This document shows positions 17,412 to 26,519 of a stretch of 64,000 nucleotides of DNA, one piece after another (positions within the stretch are counted from its first letter, which is position 1; each line of letters begins with the position of its first letter). This stretch comes from Siphonobacter sp. BAB-5405 (GTDB lineage: Bacteria; Bacteroidota; Bacteroidia; Cytophagales; Spirosomataceae). The notes beneath the pieces are model-generated. The model saw only the letters and a list, made by a program, of their open reading frames with translations. It did no database searches and had not been told where the DNA came from. The stretch lies in NCBI RefSeq assembly GCF_002872335.1, contig NZ_NJAG01000011.1, positions 62,001-126,000 of the forward strand. Reading direction: 5' to 3'. The position numbers and the translations under genes were made by a program.

Positions 17412-20261
17412 ATGAGAACCCTTTACCGTTTATTTGGATTACTGGTTTTTACCATTTGTGGGTTAACCTCCACGGCCTGGGCTACCCACGTGCGGGCCGG
17501 TGAGATTACCTCCCGCCGGATCTCCAGTACCAGCCTAACCTACGAGTTAACGCTTACGATCTATTGCGACTGGGCTCAGGGCCGTCCGGCTACCGAGGGT
17601 ACGGCTGGTACTGGCGTAAAATTCTGTTTTGGGGATGGAACCCCCGTTCAGAACACCCCCCTTTTCACGCAGGGTTTACCGAGTGGAGGCATAGTCGATG
17701 TGGGGAATAGTACGGTCCGGCTGATCTTTCGCACGACGCATACCTTCAGTGCTCCCGGTACGTATACCGTTTCCGTTGGCATCGACAACCGAAACAAAGG
17801 AACGCTTAACATTACCAATAACAGATCAGACGAATATCCTTTCTTTGTTGAATCTACGCTGGCTATCAACGCCTTCCTGGGTCTGAACAGCACGCCAGTC
17901 ATGTTGAATCCCCCCGTTGATTTTGAAGCCTGTGCGGGTCAGCGATACATCCACAACCCCAGTGCTTTTGATGCAGACGGCGACAGCCTGGCGTATCGCC
18001 TGACGCAAAACAAATCAACGCTGGTGGGCGAGTCCTGTAATGGATTTGTGATTCCAAGTATTGTGTACCCCAACGACATTCCGAATTGTAATGATCGTAA
18101 CGAAGCCAACAATGGCCCTGCGGGTTATAGTATTAATTCTGTTACTGGTGATTTAATATGGGATGCTCCCACCTGCCCCGGTCAGTACAACGTAGCCTTT
18201 ATTATTGAAGAATGGCGAAGTGGGGTGAAAATTGGCGAGATCACGCGGGATATGCAGATTATCGTTCGTGACTGTCAGAATAAACGGCCTACGTTAGAAG
18301 CTCCCGATGAAATTTGCGTAGAGGCAGGATCAACCGCTACGTTCAATGTCCGGGCTACGGACCCTGACGGCAACCGCCTGACGATTACCTCTACGAGCGG
18401 GGTGTATCAGCAAAGTTCACTCGGCATAAACCTGATCCAGCCGCCCTTTGCGACGTTCACTACCCCTACCCAACCGCAGGCGTCGCCAGCCACGGGTACT
18501 TTTAGCTGGCAAACCAACTGTACCCATTTACGACAGTTGCCCTACGAAGTGCTGTTCAAGGTACGGGATCACCCCGGATCCGTTCAACCCTATTTGACAG
18601 ATAGCAAAACGGTGAAAGTCCGGGTGGTAGCTCCCGCTCCCAAAAACTTACGCTCTGAACCCAGCGGCCCGGGCTATGTACTCAACTGGGATGCGTACCC
18701 CTGCCAGATTACGGGTGCCCAAATCGTGATTTATCGTCGACAGGGTTGTGTGAACCTGACCCCTGATCTCTGTAAACCGGGGCCACCGCCGGGTTATGTA
18801 GAAGTAGGTCGCGTGCCGATTACGCAAACAACGTACACTGACAATTCCAGCGGTCTACGACCCAATACCGAATACAGTTACCGGCTTGTGGCTTCGTTCC
18901 CCGGTCCGAATAACCTGACGCGATTTAACAGTACGTTCTCAAACCAGGCCTGTCAGCGATTACCCAATCAGGCCCTGTACATTACCAATGTGACGGTCGA
19001 TGAAACTTCGACTACGCAGGGTCAGATTACCGTAAAATGGACCCGGCCTGAAGGTGCAGGAGCCCGGCAGTATCGCATTTTCCGGACTACGGGTTTGAAT
19101 GGTACGGCCTATACGCAAGTGGGCACGATCAATACCAACTTATCAGCCCCCCGTACCAACGATACCATTTATGTGGATCGTGGACTGAATACCGAAGCGA
19201 ATGCCTACCGCTACCGCGTAGATGTGTTCAACGGTACCACGCGGCAGGATTCTTCGCAGGCGGCCAGTAGTGTTCGTCTGAGCGGAAGCGGTCAGTCACG
19301 TGCGGTACAGCTCTCCTGGCAGGCCAATGTACCCTGGAGCAATGATAACCAGACTCACCGCATTTACCGTCAGGTACGGCCGGGCGTGTACAACCTGATT
19401 CAGCAGGTAGCCGTACAGGGCCCCGGAACCTATACCTACACGGATAATGGACGCGATAACGTAACCTCCGATGGTGACATCAGTACGACACTTTCCGCTG
19501 ACTCTACGTATTGTTACCGCGTGGAAACGGTGGGCACGTACGGTGACCCGAGCATTCACAGCGGTCTGTTGTACAACTTCTCGCAACGCCTGTGTCTGAC
19601 GCCTACGGATACGACTCGTCCCTGCCCGCCCGTGCTCACGCTTGACCAGCTTGACTGTGCAACGTACGTACAAGGCATCTGCGAAACAGGACCGTATAGC
19701 AATAGGTTAAGCTGGACCGACGCAACGACGGGTCCCAACGGTGCCGCCTGTGATCCGAACATTGTTCAATATAACATTTACTACAAACGCTACGGCGATA
19801 CGGGTGACTTTGAGAAAATCGGTGAAACCAAATCGCCTCCAAGCCGCAACTTTACGCACGATAACCTCGGTAGTTACGCTGGGTGTTATTACGTAACTTC
19901 GGTAAACCGTTTTGGTACGGAGTCTGTGCCGAGTAATACGGTCTGCAAAGACAACTGTCCCGATTACTCCTTACCGAACGTAATCACGCCCAACAGTGAC
20001 GGCAAAAACGATACATTCGAGCCGATTCGCTGTCCTCGTTTTGTGAAAAACGTCCGGTTCCGGGTGTACAACCGCTGGGGAGTGAAAGTTTTTGAGAGCA
20101 ATGACAATGTGCTCATTCAGTGGGACGGACGGACGGACGCAGGTAAGGAACTGGCCGCGGGTACGTACTACTACGAAGCTCAGGTTACTTACGAACGCCT
20201 GAACCGGGCTGACGAAAATCGTCCGGTTATTCTGAAGAGCTGGGTACAGATTATTCGCTAG
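17412..20261 (+). CDS. Large cell-surface protein with type B T9SS (gliding motility-associated) C-terminal domain
   Basis: The 949-residue protein has a signal peptide (to about residue 24, STAWA) and then an N-terminal region beginning THVRAGEIT with PKD-like segments (FGDGTPVQN). From about residue 415 it has fibronectin-III-like modules (LNWDAYPC, SYRLVASFP, ITVKWTRPEGAGARQYRI, LSWTDATTG). The last ~90 residues are the CHU_C/gliding-motility-associated domain: PNVITPNSDGKNDTFEP, VRFRVYNRWGVKVFES, WDGRTDAGKELAAGTYYY. That domain is the type B signal for secretion by the type IX system and surface attachment. Binding target unknown. A long perfect hairpin terminates it, so the gene stands alone. 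Confidence 0.93.
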   Translation: MRTLYRLFGLLVFTICGLTSTAWATHVRAGEITSRRISSTSLTYELTLTIYCDWAQGRPATEGTAGTGVKFCFGDGTPVQNTPLFTQGLPSGGIVDVGNSTVRLIFRTTHTFSAPGTYTVSVGIDNRNKGTLNITNNRSDEYPFFVESTLAINAFLGLNSTPVMLNPPVDFEACAGQRYIHNPSAFDADGDSLAYRLTQNKSTLVGESCNGFVIPSIVYPNDIPNCNDRNEANNGPAGYSINSVTGDLIWDAPTCPGQYNVAFIIEEWRSGVKIGEITRDMQIIVRDCQNKRPTLEAPDEICVEAGSTATFNVRATDPDGNRLTITSTSGVYQQSSLGINLIQPPFATFTTPTQPQASPATGTFSWQTNCTHLRQLPYEVLFKVRDHPGSVQPYLTDSKTVKVRVVAPAPKNLRSEPSGPGYVLNWDAYPCQITGAQIVIYRRQGCVNLTPDLCKPGPPPGYVEVGRVPITQTTYTDNSSGLRPNTEYSYRLVASFPGPNNLTRFNSTFSNQACQRLPNQALYITNVTVDETSTTQGQITVKWTRPEGAGARQYRIFRTTGLNGTAYTQVGTINTNLSAPRTNDTIYVDRGLNTEANAYRYRVDVFNGTTRQDSSQAASSVRLSGSGQSRAVQLSWQANVPWSNDNQTHRIYRQVRPGVYNLIQQVAVQGPGTYTYTDNGRDNVTSDGDISTTLSADSTYCYRVETVGTYGDPSIHSGLLYNFSQRLCLTPTDTTRPCPPVLTLDQLDCATYVQGICETGPYSNRLSWTDATTGPNGAACDPNIVQYNIYYKRYGDTGDFEKIGETKSPPSRNFTHDNLGSYAGCYYVTSVNRFGTESVPSNTVCKDNCPDYSLPNVITPNSDGKNDTFEPIRCPRFVKNVRFRVYNRWGVKVFESNDNVLIQWDGRTDAGKELAAGTYYYEAQVTYERLNRADENRPVILKSWVQIIR

Positions 20262-20271
20262 CTTATTTTGA

Positions 20272-20322
20272 TTCAGATACAGAAAAAGGAACTGCTGGGC
20301 GGTTCCTTTTTCTGTATCTGAA
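20272..20322 (+). terminator. Terminator with a 21-bp perfect stem
   Basis: The arms 20272-20292 and 20302-20322 are perfectly complementary around a 9-base loop. The right arm contains TTTTT, and the structure begins 11 bp after the stop of the T9SS gene. Confidence 0.8.
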
Positions 20323-20373
20323 CGTTTCAGTCCTTACCCGTGTCTTCATCCAGTAACATCAGGGCCTTCACGC

Positions 20374-20759
20374 ATGGTAGTCATTCTCTTTGATGGCGTT
20401 TGTAACTTCTGTAACGCCACCATCAACTACATCATGGATCATGACGGCGGAAGGCATCAGTTTGCTTCCCTGCAATCCGCGTATGGTCAGTCTTACTTGA
20501 ACAACTGAATCGGCCTTCCCGTACTTTTGATAGTGTACTGCTTTGGGAAAACGGTCGCATCTACCAGAAATCGGAAGCCGCCCTCCGCATCGCCCTCCAC
20601 GTTAAAGGGTGGCAATGGCTCTGGGGCTTTCGGTTTTTACCCCTTTCAATCCGTGATCGCGTGTACAGTCTGATTGCCCGAAACCGCTATACCTGGTTTG
20701 GCAAACGCGAGAGTTGCCGACTGCCGAGCCCCAAAGAGCGGCTTCGTTTTGTGGGATAA
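20374..20759 (+). pseudogene. DCC-family thiol-disulfide oxidoreductase-like gene with a frameshift
   Basis: The first frame starts at ATG 20374 with VVILFDGVCNFCN, the Cys-x-x-Cys motif of the DCC (DUF393) family, and hits TGA at 20506. The rest of the family sequence continues in the next frame (LLEQLNRPSRTFDSV... RNRYTWFGKRESCRLPSP) and stops at 20757-20759. Joining the frames at about 20492-20494 requires one extra base, most simply TTT in place of TT, and gives about 128 residues, the usual size. So it is either a recent single-base-deletion pseudogene or a sequence error. The end of this gene overlaps the region carrying the fabD promoter. Confidence 0.8.
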
Positions 20760-20780
20760 GCCGGGGAAGTTCTATTTTTG
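20748..20780 (+). promoter_or_regulatory. Promoter of fabD
   Basis: TTTG (20748-20751), 21 bases, then TATTTTTG (20773-20780): an exact match to TTTG-N21-TANNTTTG. It overlaps the 3' end of the DCC gene and supports the fabD start at 20803. Confidence 0.65.
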
Positions 20781-20802
20781 CGGTTCTATCAAACTTGTCA
20801 GT

Positions 20803-21690
20803 ATGAAAGCTTATGTTTTCCCGGGTCAGGGATCGCAATTTTCGGGTATGGGAAAAGACCTGTACGAACGTTCCGAAGAAGCCCGCATTCTTTTTGAAAA
20901 GGCTAACGATATTTTAGGGTTTCGCATTACGGACATCATGTTCAATGGTTCCGATGAAGAACTCAAGCAAACGAAAGTTACGCAACCGGCTATTTTCCTG
21001 CATTCCGTGATCCTGGCATCCATTACGCCCGATCTCAATCCGGATATGGTCGCAGGTCACTCCCTGGGTGAATTCTCGGCTCTGGTTACGGCGGGTGTTT
21101 TATCGTTTGAAGATGGCGTACGGCTGGTTTCCAAACGGGCTTTGGCGATGCAGCGAGCCTGCGAAATCAACCCCTCAACGATGGCGGCTGTTCTAAGCTC
21201 GCTGCCGGATGAGCAGGTAGCTCAGTTGTGTGAGCAGGTACGTCAGGAAACGGGCGAGATCGTCGTAGCGGCTAACTACAACTGCCCGGGTCAGCTGGTC
21301 ATTTCCGGTTCGCACGAAGGCGTACGTATTGCGGGCGAACGCTTGAAGGAAGCGGGAGCCAAACGCGTACTGCCCTTGCCCGTAGGTGGAGCGTTCCACT
21401 CTCCTTTGATGGAACCCGCTCGGGAAGAACTGGCTGCTGCCATCGAAGTGACGCCTTTCCATACGGCCAGGTTTCCCGTGTACCAAAACGTGAACGCCCA
21501 GCCCGCTACGCAGATTGACGCCATCAAAACGAATCTGATTGCTCAACTAACTGCTCCCGTACGCTGGACGCAATCGGTACAGGCCATGCGGGCCGACGGA
21601 GCCACGTTATTTGTTGAATGCGGCCCGGGTAAAGTGTTACAAGGACTGGTGAAAAAGATCGACGCCGCTGCCGAGACCGCAGGTGTGTAA
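20803..21690 (+). CDS. fabD: Malonyl-CoA:ACP transacylase
   Basis: The enzyme loads malonyl groups onto acyl carrier protein for fatty acid synthesis. The 295-residue protein begins MKAYVFPGQGSQFSGMGKDL, has the nucleophile motif GHSLGEFSA (Ser near residue 87), and the catalytic His in GAFHSPLM near 195. The frame is open further upstream to 20674, but that part belongs to another gene's end and has no FabD similarity, so the start is at 20803, 23 bp after the -7 element. It stands alone rather than in a fab cluster. Confidence 0.97.
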   Translation: MKAYVFPGQGSQFSGMGKDLYERSEEARILFEKANDILGFRITDIMFNGSDEELKQTKVTQPAIFLHSVILASITPDLNPDMVAGHSLGEFSALVTAGVLSFEDGVRLVSKRALAMQRACEINPSTMAAVLSSLPDEQVAQLCEQVRQETGEIVVAANYNCPGQLVISGSHEGVRIAGERLKEAGAKRVLPLPVGGAFHSPLMEPAREELAAAIEVTPFHTARFPVYQNVNAQPATQIDAIKTNLIAQLTAPVRWTQSVQAMRADGATLFVECGPGKVLQGLVKKIDAAAETAGV

Positions 21691-21771
21691 TTTTTTTCAA
21701 TGAAAAGCGATTCGTATTCAGGCATTTAAAAAAATTTGCTCACTGAATTCAAATTTATTTTCAGGAACGAC

Positions 21772-21803
21772 TTGACAAGGCTTTCAAAAACCCCCTATAT
21801 TTG
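21772..21803 (+). promoter_or_regulatory. Promoter of the tRNA-Gln gene
   Basis: TTG of TTGACA (from 21772) and TATATTTG (21796-21803) are 21 bases apart and match the Bacteroidota -33/-7 consensus. The tRNA begins 18 bp after the -7 element. Confidence 0.7.
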
Positions 21804-21821
21804 CACCACGGAACACGGAAA

Positions 21822-21891
21822 TGACCGATGGTGTAATGGTAACACAGGAGATTTTGGTTCTCTTATTCAGGGTTCGAATCCTTGTCGGTCA
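21822..21891 (+). tRNA. tRNA-Gln (anticodon UUG)
   Basis: A full cloverleaf can be drawn by eye. The acceptor stem is TGACCGA with TCGGTCA, the D stem GTGT with ACAC, the anticodon stem GGAGA with TCTCT, the loop TTTTGGT with anticodon TTG at 21854-21856, and the T loop is in GGTTCGAATCC. U1-A72 is typical for tRNA-Gln. CCA is not encoded. It has its own promoter and terminator. Confidence 0.95.
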
Positions 21892-21896
21892 ACTTC

Positions 21897-21930
21897 AAAA
21901 GCCCCTCAGATTAATTTCTGAGGGGCTTTT
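21897..21930 (+). terminator. Terminator of tRNA-Gln
   Basis: A 14-bp perfect stem (21897-21910 with 21917-21930) and a T run lie directly after the tRNA. Confidence 0.88.
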
Positions 21931-21981
21931 TCCTTTTGATACGATTCTTCACTCATCGGATATGTTAGCTCATCTTTCGCA

Positions 21982-22152
21982 TTAACGAGCGAGCTCGTGC
22001 GGGGATGCTTTGTATAGCGTACGGATCGTCCGAACGTTTCCTTCAAAACCGGTTTTGTCGTCCTGGTTGGAACCCGTAAAATTTTCCCGGATACCTAAGA
22101 ACATGCTCGCCATTACGAGGAGCATTACGATAACTATGGGTAGGATCATCAT
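21982..22152 (-). CDS. Short membrane peptide, 56 residues
   Basis: The ORF begins MMILPIVIVMLLVMASMFLG, giving one hydrophobic segment, and is followed by a polar tail with a pattern FEGNVRTIRTLYKASPHELAR. The tail has the look of a conserved small protein rather than random sequence, and the ORF fills a gap between the tRNA and the Nudix gene that otherwise holds no gene. No family name is known to me. A single-pass inner-membrane peptide with its C-terminal tail exposed is the simplest reading; the function is unknown. Confidence 0.55.
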   Translation of the reverse strand: MMILPIVIVMLLVMASMFLGIRENFTGSNQDDKTGFEGNVRTIRTLYKASPHELAR

Positions 22153-22346
22153 GGCTTTTATCGTTTAAAATGAGTGGGCTTTGTATGCCCCCTATTTATA
22201 CTAAGCTTCCTTTAAAAAAATGATGTGCCATGAGACGTATATTCGTTCCAGAAAAATGCGAACGAAGTCATAGTCTGCCCAAAAGCCTTACTAATTTAGC
22301 TTAGACCATTGCTTTGGGGCTTGGGAAGTAAATATTCCCAAAGCCT

Positions 22347-22787
22347 TTAACCAAACCATTCCTGGCGAATTTTGCCGATGTACGGGGAGCTTCGTACACC
22401 CGTTACCAGTTCCAGTAACTCAACGCCCACATTTGGATACAGATGTAGTCCAGCGATACTTGACAGCGGTCGCCATACAACTTCCAGAGCCGTTGTTTCG
22501 GCTGGATTAATTCGGGGAATTCCTCCCACCAACGTACCCAGAAATACGCAGTGCAAAACACCCTGTTTGAGCTGAGGGAGTAATACTTCACCCATGACCA
22601 GCAAGCCCTGTACTTCAATCTCGATGCCTAGTTCTTCCCGAAGTTCCCGCATAAGGGCTTCGGGCAGGGTTTCGCCAGGATCGGGATTGCCTCCGGGTAA
22701 CTGAAAAACAGTTTGATCACCGTATTCATAGCGAGTCAGTAAAACATGGTCATTTTCAACCAGAACGACTGCGGGGCGTACTTTCAT
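22347..22787 (-). CDS. Nudix hydrolase
   Basis: The 146-residue protein has an intact Nudix box at residues 33-55 matching GX5EX7REUXEEXGU (from GNPDPGET to REELGI). It therefore should hydrolyse a nucleoside diphosphate linked to another group; the substrate cannot be told from sequence. The N-terminus KVRPAVVLVENDHVLLTRYE is the normal first strand of the fold. It is monocistronic on the minus strand, divergent from the PASTA gene. Confidence 0.92.
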   Translation of the reverse strand: MKVRPAVVLVENDHVLLTRYEYGDQTVFQLPGGNPDPGETLPEALMRELREELGIEIEVQGLLVMGEVLLPQLKQGVLHCVFLGTLVGGIPRINPAETTALEVVWRPLSSIAGLHLYPNVGVELLELVTGVRSSPYIGKIRQEWFG

Positions 22788-22997
22788 GAGAATCTACTTC
22801 GGTTTATTAAGCAATTAATACGAACAAAATAAAAAGGTCAGCTGGAGTTTTCAAGATAAATTCCGTGGCTACTGCGGAAAAGCCCCAGCGTAAACGCCCG
22901 CAAATCCTGTATTTTCTGTAAACTTGTATCCCAATTGACGCAGAAATTTTCGTTAGGTACGTAGCTCCTGCACGGCTTCGCACCCTATTACCCAACT

Positions 22998-23813
22998 ATG
23001 GCCATTTATCTGAATACCCGTTCCCGAAAAGACCTCATCATTCACCTGATGCTGGTCGTCGGTATCATTCTTTCTCTATTTCTCAGTTTTTTCTTCGTTT
23101 ATCTGCCCTGGTCGACTAACCACGGACAAAGTATTACGGTCCCTGATTTACGAAAAGCGAACCTGGAAGATGTGAAAGCAACGCTGAGCGAACGGAAACT
23201 CGACTACATTGTCTCGGACTGCACCTTTGTGCCTGGCGTACCGCCTTTTACGGTGCTTTCCCAGTATCCTTTTCCTAATTCACTGGTAAAAGAGGGCCGG
23301 AACATTTATCTCACCGTCACCATGGCGACGGCCCCCATGATTCGGATGCCGGATCTGGTATCCACGAACATGGGTCTTCGCAGTGCCTTGTCGCTCTTAC
23401 GCAGTGTGGGTTTGCAGGAAGGCAACATTCGCTACATTCCCGATATCGCCGAAAATGCCGTACTGGAACAATGGTACCAGGGCAAGAAGATTGAACCGGG
23501 CACGCAGGTTCCCAAAGGCTCCAAAATCGAACTGGTGGTGGGTAACGGGATTGGCAATACCGAACTCGACGTACCTAACCTGATTGGCGTTTCGCTGGAA
23601 GAAGCCGAAATCATCATCAAGGGCTCGGACCTTCGCATGGGCACCATCCTCTACAAGCAGGTTCCCGGAGCGGCCCCCGGTACGGTAGTTGAACAGCGAC
23701 CCGCTCCCGGCATTGGCACCAAAATCAACGTGGGTGAAATTATTGACTTGTGGATCGCCGGAAAACCCGATACCGACACGGGTGAAGGCCCCACCGAACC
23801 CGAGCGTAATTAA
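22998..23813 (+). CDS. Membrane-anchored PASTA domain protein
   Basis: The 271-residue protein has a short cytoplasmic N-terminus, one membrane segment near residues 14-36 and three PASTA-like repeats outside (about 46-112, 116-190 and 195-262). These carry the typical VPDLRKANLEDVKATL, MPDLVSTNMGLRSALSLL and VPNLIGVSLEEAEIII motifs. There is no kinase or penicillin-binding domain, in contrast to the classical PASTA proteins. Peptidoglycan or cell-envelope binding is inferred from the family only. It is followed by a clear hairpin. Confidence 0.9.
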   Translation: MAIYLNTRSRKDLIIHLMLVVGIILSLFLSFFFVYLPWSTNHGQSITVPDLRKANLEDVKATLSERKLDYIVSDCTFVPGVPPFTVLSQYPFPNSLVKEGRNIYLTVTMATAPMIRMPDLVSTNMGLRSALSLLRSVGLQEGNIRYIPDIAENAVLEQWYQGKKIEPGTQVPKGSKIELVVGNGIGNTELDVPNLIGVSLEEAEIIIKGSDLRMGTILYKQVPGAAPGTVVEQRPAPGIGTKINVGEIIDLWIAGKPDTDTGEGPTEPERN

Positions 23814-23816
23814 TAC

Positions 23817-23852
23817 CGAAGCGGAACCATAAAACAGGTTCCGCTTCGTTTG
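23817..23852 (+). terminator. Terminator after the PASTA gene
   Basis: A 12-bp perfect stem (23817-23828 with 23837-23848) starts 3 bp after the stop and is followed by a T-rich stretch. Confidence 0.7.
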
Positions 23853-23912
23853 CTTTTCTGAATATCCTACCCAATCCATCAACGATCAATGGCTCATTGG
23901 TCCGGTATCTGT

Positions 23913-25724
23913 ATGCGATTACTTTTTACCCTTCTGCTGTGTTCCTTAGGTTTTGGAGTACAGGCCCAATTCCGAGAGTTTCCGATTACGACAGCTCCGA
24001 TACCTACGCAGTCTTCCGGAGCCCGTACCGCTGCGGTATCGCTGCCCTTTTTTGACGATTTTTCCATTACACGAACGGGTATACCCGATCCTTCACTGTG
24101 GATGCCCGGCGGTGGTACGGTGGTCAACAATAGCCTCACCAATAATCATCCTTCGCTGAATATCGTTTCGTTTGATGGCCTTCGCCGCGATGGAATCCCT
24201 TATAATTCAAATACTCCATTAGCTACTGGAGAAACGGATTCCCTTACTTCTCAGCCGATTAATCTGGCCGGTCTATCGCCCCGTGACTCGGTATACTTGA
24301 GTTTTTTCTGGATCACCAAAGGGCTGGGCGAACAACCCGATTCAAAAGATTCATTGCGGGTACAGTTTCTTACTACTGGCAATGTTTGGCAGACCGTCTG
24401 GGTTCAAAAGGGTGGGCAGGTAATGAATGAATACGCCCAGGCTCGCATTGCCGTACGGGCGGCTCTATATTTACACGCGGGTTTTCAGTTTCGGTTTCAG
24501 ACTTTTGGCAGGCAATCGGGCGAGTTCGATGCTTGGCATATTGATTACGTATACTTGAACAAGGGTCGTTCGGTTCGCGATCAGTACATTAAGGATGTTT
24601 CCATCCGCCGGTCCATCAGTTCGTATTTGAAGCACTACCGGGCGATGCCGCTGGCTCATTACTTAGTCAATCCGGCGGCTGAAACGGCAGATACGATCAG
24701 TACGGACATTACGAACCTGTTCAACAACAACAACTTTACGACCTTACGATTCCGGATTCAGGAACTTACAACGGGTCAGGCTATTCAGAATTTTACGCAG
24801 AATATTTCCGAGAACATTCCCCAGCTCCGTTCACAGGAAAAACGGGTAGTTCCTTCGCCCCTGCCCGCCTTTGCGGGTAAACGAGCCCTCGTTCGGACCA
24901 CGTTTGATATTCTCACCACGGACGACCAGAACCCGAGTATTCCGGGCGTAGATTTGCGGCGGAATGATACGCTCTCTTCCATTACTGAATTGGCGGATTA
25001 CTTTGCCTATGATGACGGATCGGCGGAATATGCGGCCGGCATCAACCAGCAGTATGGCTTTGTAGCGGTTCGATTTGTTACGCGAAAAGCTGACGTAGTT
25101 TCCGCCGTACGGATGCAAACCATCCGGTATCCAACGGATACCCCAAACAATACTTTTGTTTTACATATTCTGGCTAACCGCAACGGTCAGCCCGGTCAAA
25201 CGCTTACCCGACAGTCGTTTCTGATTAGATATCCCGACGATCCACAAGGTTTTGTCGAGTTCAAACTTCAAAATCCTGTCGCCGTACGTGACACCTTTTG
25301 GGTAGCCTACCAGCAGCTTTCGCAAAACCGGATATCGATTGGACTGGATAAAAACAGTACGAAATTTTCCAATCAGATTTATTACAATCTGGGCAATGAA
25401 TGGGCTCAGAATACCAATCTACAAGGAGCTCTGATGATTCGTCCGGTTATGGGTGGACAAGCGAGCGAAGTGGTTACGGGCGTAGAGGAAATCAGGGAAA
25501 ACGATCTAAGGATTCATCCCAATCCGAGTGTCGGGCGTATTCGCTGGAATCTTGACAGCTTCCGGTCGCTGGAAGTACTGGACCTGTCGGGACGCACGCT
25601 CTGGTCGAAATCCGACCTGCCGGAACCCGCGGCCGATCTTTCGGGCCTGAGTCGGGGACTGTACCTGCTGCGTCTTTCGAATGGGAAACAAACCCTGGTG
25701 AAAAAACTGGTCGTTGAAAAGTAA
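23913..25724 (+). CDS. Secreted protein with type A T9SS sorting domain
   Basis: This 603-residue protein has a signal peptide (MRLLFTLLLCSLGFGVQAQ). The ATG at 23913 is preferred over 23889 because the hydrophobic signal begins there. The C-terminal ~80 residues form the type A (Por-secretion) sorting domain: LRIHPNPSVGRIRWNL, VLDLSGRTLWS, LSRGLYLLRLSNGKQTLVKKLVVEK. The middle region, with FFDDFSITRTGIPDPSLWMP and a YFAYDDGSAEYAAGI segment, resembles lineage-specific T9SS cargo with lectin-like or jelly-roll strands, but I recognise no catalytic motif. Confidence 0.9.
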   Translation: MRLLFTLLLCSLGFGVQAQFREFPITTAPIPTQSSGARTAAVSLPFFDDFSITRTGIPDPSLWMPGGGTVVNNSLTNNHPSLNIVSFDGLRRDGIPYNSNTPLATGETDSLTSQPINLAGLSPRDSVYLSFFWITKGLGEQPDSKDSLRVQFLTTGNVWQTVWVQKGGQVMNEYAQARIAVRAALYLHAGFQFRFQTFGRQSGEFDAWHIDYVYLNKGRSVRDQYIKDVSIRRSISSYLKHYRAMPLAHYLVNPAAETADTISTDITNLFNNNNFTTLRFRIQELTTGQAIQNFTQNISENIPQLRSQEKRVVPSPLPAFAGKRALVRTTFDILTTDDQNPSIPGVDLRRNDTLSSITELADYFAYDDGSAEYAAGINQQYGFVAVRFVTRKADVVSAVRMQTIRYPTDTPNNTFVLHILANRNGQPGQTLTRQSFLIRYPDDPQGFVEFKLQNPVAVRDTFWVAYQQLSQNRISIGLDKNSTKFSNQIYYNLGNEWAQNTNLQGALMIRPVMGGQASEVVTGVEEIRENDLRIHPNPSVGRIRWNLDSFRSLEVLDLSGRTLWSKSDLPEPAADLSGLSRGLYLLRLSNGKQTLVKKLVVEK

Positions 25725-25861
25725 GTTGTGCGAACATTTTGCTTGCTTTGCCTTAACTAAGGGGGATACTAATGGCTACTCGCTGAACGTTCAGCAGAAA
25801 AGGCCCGCTTAGCAACCTCTAACGATTTGCTTTTTTAACCGTTTACCAAACGCTACGACAC

Positions 25862-26164
25862 ATGGATATTTCTGTGCAGGAACTGAAGGAACGCCTCGAC
25901 AAAGGTGAAAAAATAAACCTGATTGATGTTCGCAACCCCGACGAATACGAAGAGCAAAACCTGGGTGGTACGCTAATTCCGCTGGGCGATCTGCCCGACC
26001 GGATCGACGAACTGGAGCCGATGAAAAATGAAGAAGTCATTATTCACTGCCGTTCTGGTGCCCGCTCCGCCCGAGCTCAGCAGTTTTTGGAAAGTCAGGG
26101 CTTTACGAACGTTCGCAACGTACTGGGAGGCATTCTGGCGTACAACGAAATCGAATCGAAGTAA
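25862..26164 (+). CDS. Rhodanese-like domain protein 1
   Basis: The 100-residue single-domain protein has the catalytic loop Cys63 in IIHCRSGARSA and the family start motif with LIDVRNPDEYE. It may transfer sulfane sulfur or act as a thiol carrier; no partner can be named. A second rhodanese gene follows 57 bp downstream, separated by a terminator. Confidence 0.93.
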   Translation: MDISVQELKERLDKGEKINLIDVRNPDEYEEQNLGGTLIPLGDLPDRIDELEPMKNEEVIIHCRSGARSARAQQFLESQGFTNVRNVLGGILAYNEIESK

Positions 26165-26173
26165 GCATACACG

Positions 26174-26210
26174 AAACGCTCAGGGCCTGTATAGACCCTG
26201 AGCGTTTTTA
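26174..26210 (+). terminator. Terminator between the two rhodanese genes
   Basis: A 12-bp perfect stem (26174-26185 with 26196-26207) followed by T residues lies 10 bp after the first rhodanese stop. Confidence 0.8.
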
Positions 26211-26221
26211 TTTTTACAGCT

Positions 26222-26518
26222 ATGGAAGCTATTTCTGCCTTTGAATTAAAACGTCGTCTGGATGCAGGCGAAGACCTTCGAATTCTGGACATCCGAACGC
26301 CCTACGAATGGGAAAGCTTTTCCATCGGCGGTCTGCATATTCCACTCGATGAGTTACTGCTGCGGGTACACGATATTCCCGATAGCTGGAAGAACGAAGA
26401 AATCGTCGTCATCTGTGGCTCGGGAATGCAAAGTCGCGTGACCCGCGTACTCGCCAAGCAGGGTTTCAACCGTATCCATAACCTGGAAGGGGGCCTGCAG
26501 GCGTACCTGAGTCTTTAG
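26222..26518 (+). CDS. Rhodanese-like domain protein 2
   Basis: The 98-residue protein has the active-site Cys65 in VVICGSGMQSR and the start motif ILDIRTPYEWE. It is paralogous to the preceding gene but clearly diverged, with a different loop (CGSGMQS instead of CRSGARS), so the two likely differ in substrate. Its stop lies 1 bp from the stop of the convergent glycosidase gene. Confidence 0.92.
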   Translation: MEAISAFELKRRLDAGEDLRILDIRTPYEWESFSIGGLHIPLDELLLRVHDIPDSWKNEEIVVICGSGMQSRVTRVLAKQGFNRIHNLEGGLQAYLSL

Positions 26519-26519
26519 G

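Noticed and set aside
20674-20802. Upstream extension of the fabD reading frame
   Set aside because: The sequence covers the end of the DCC gene in another frame, lacks FabD similarity, and a good promoter lies between it and the ATG at 20803.
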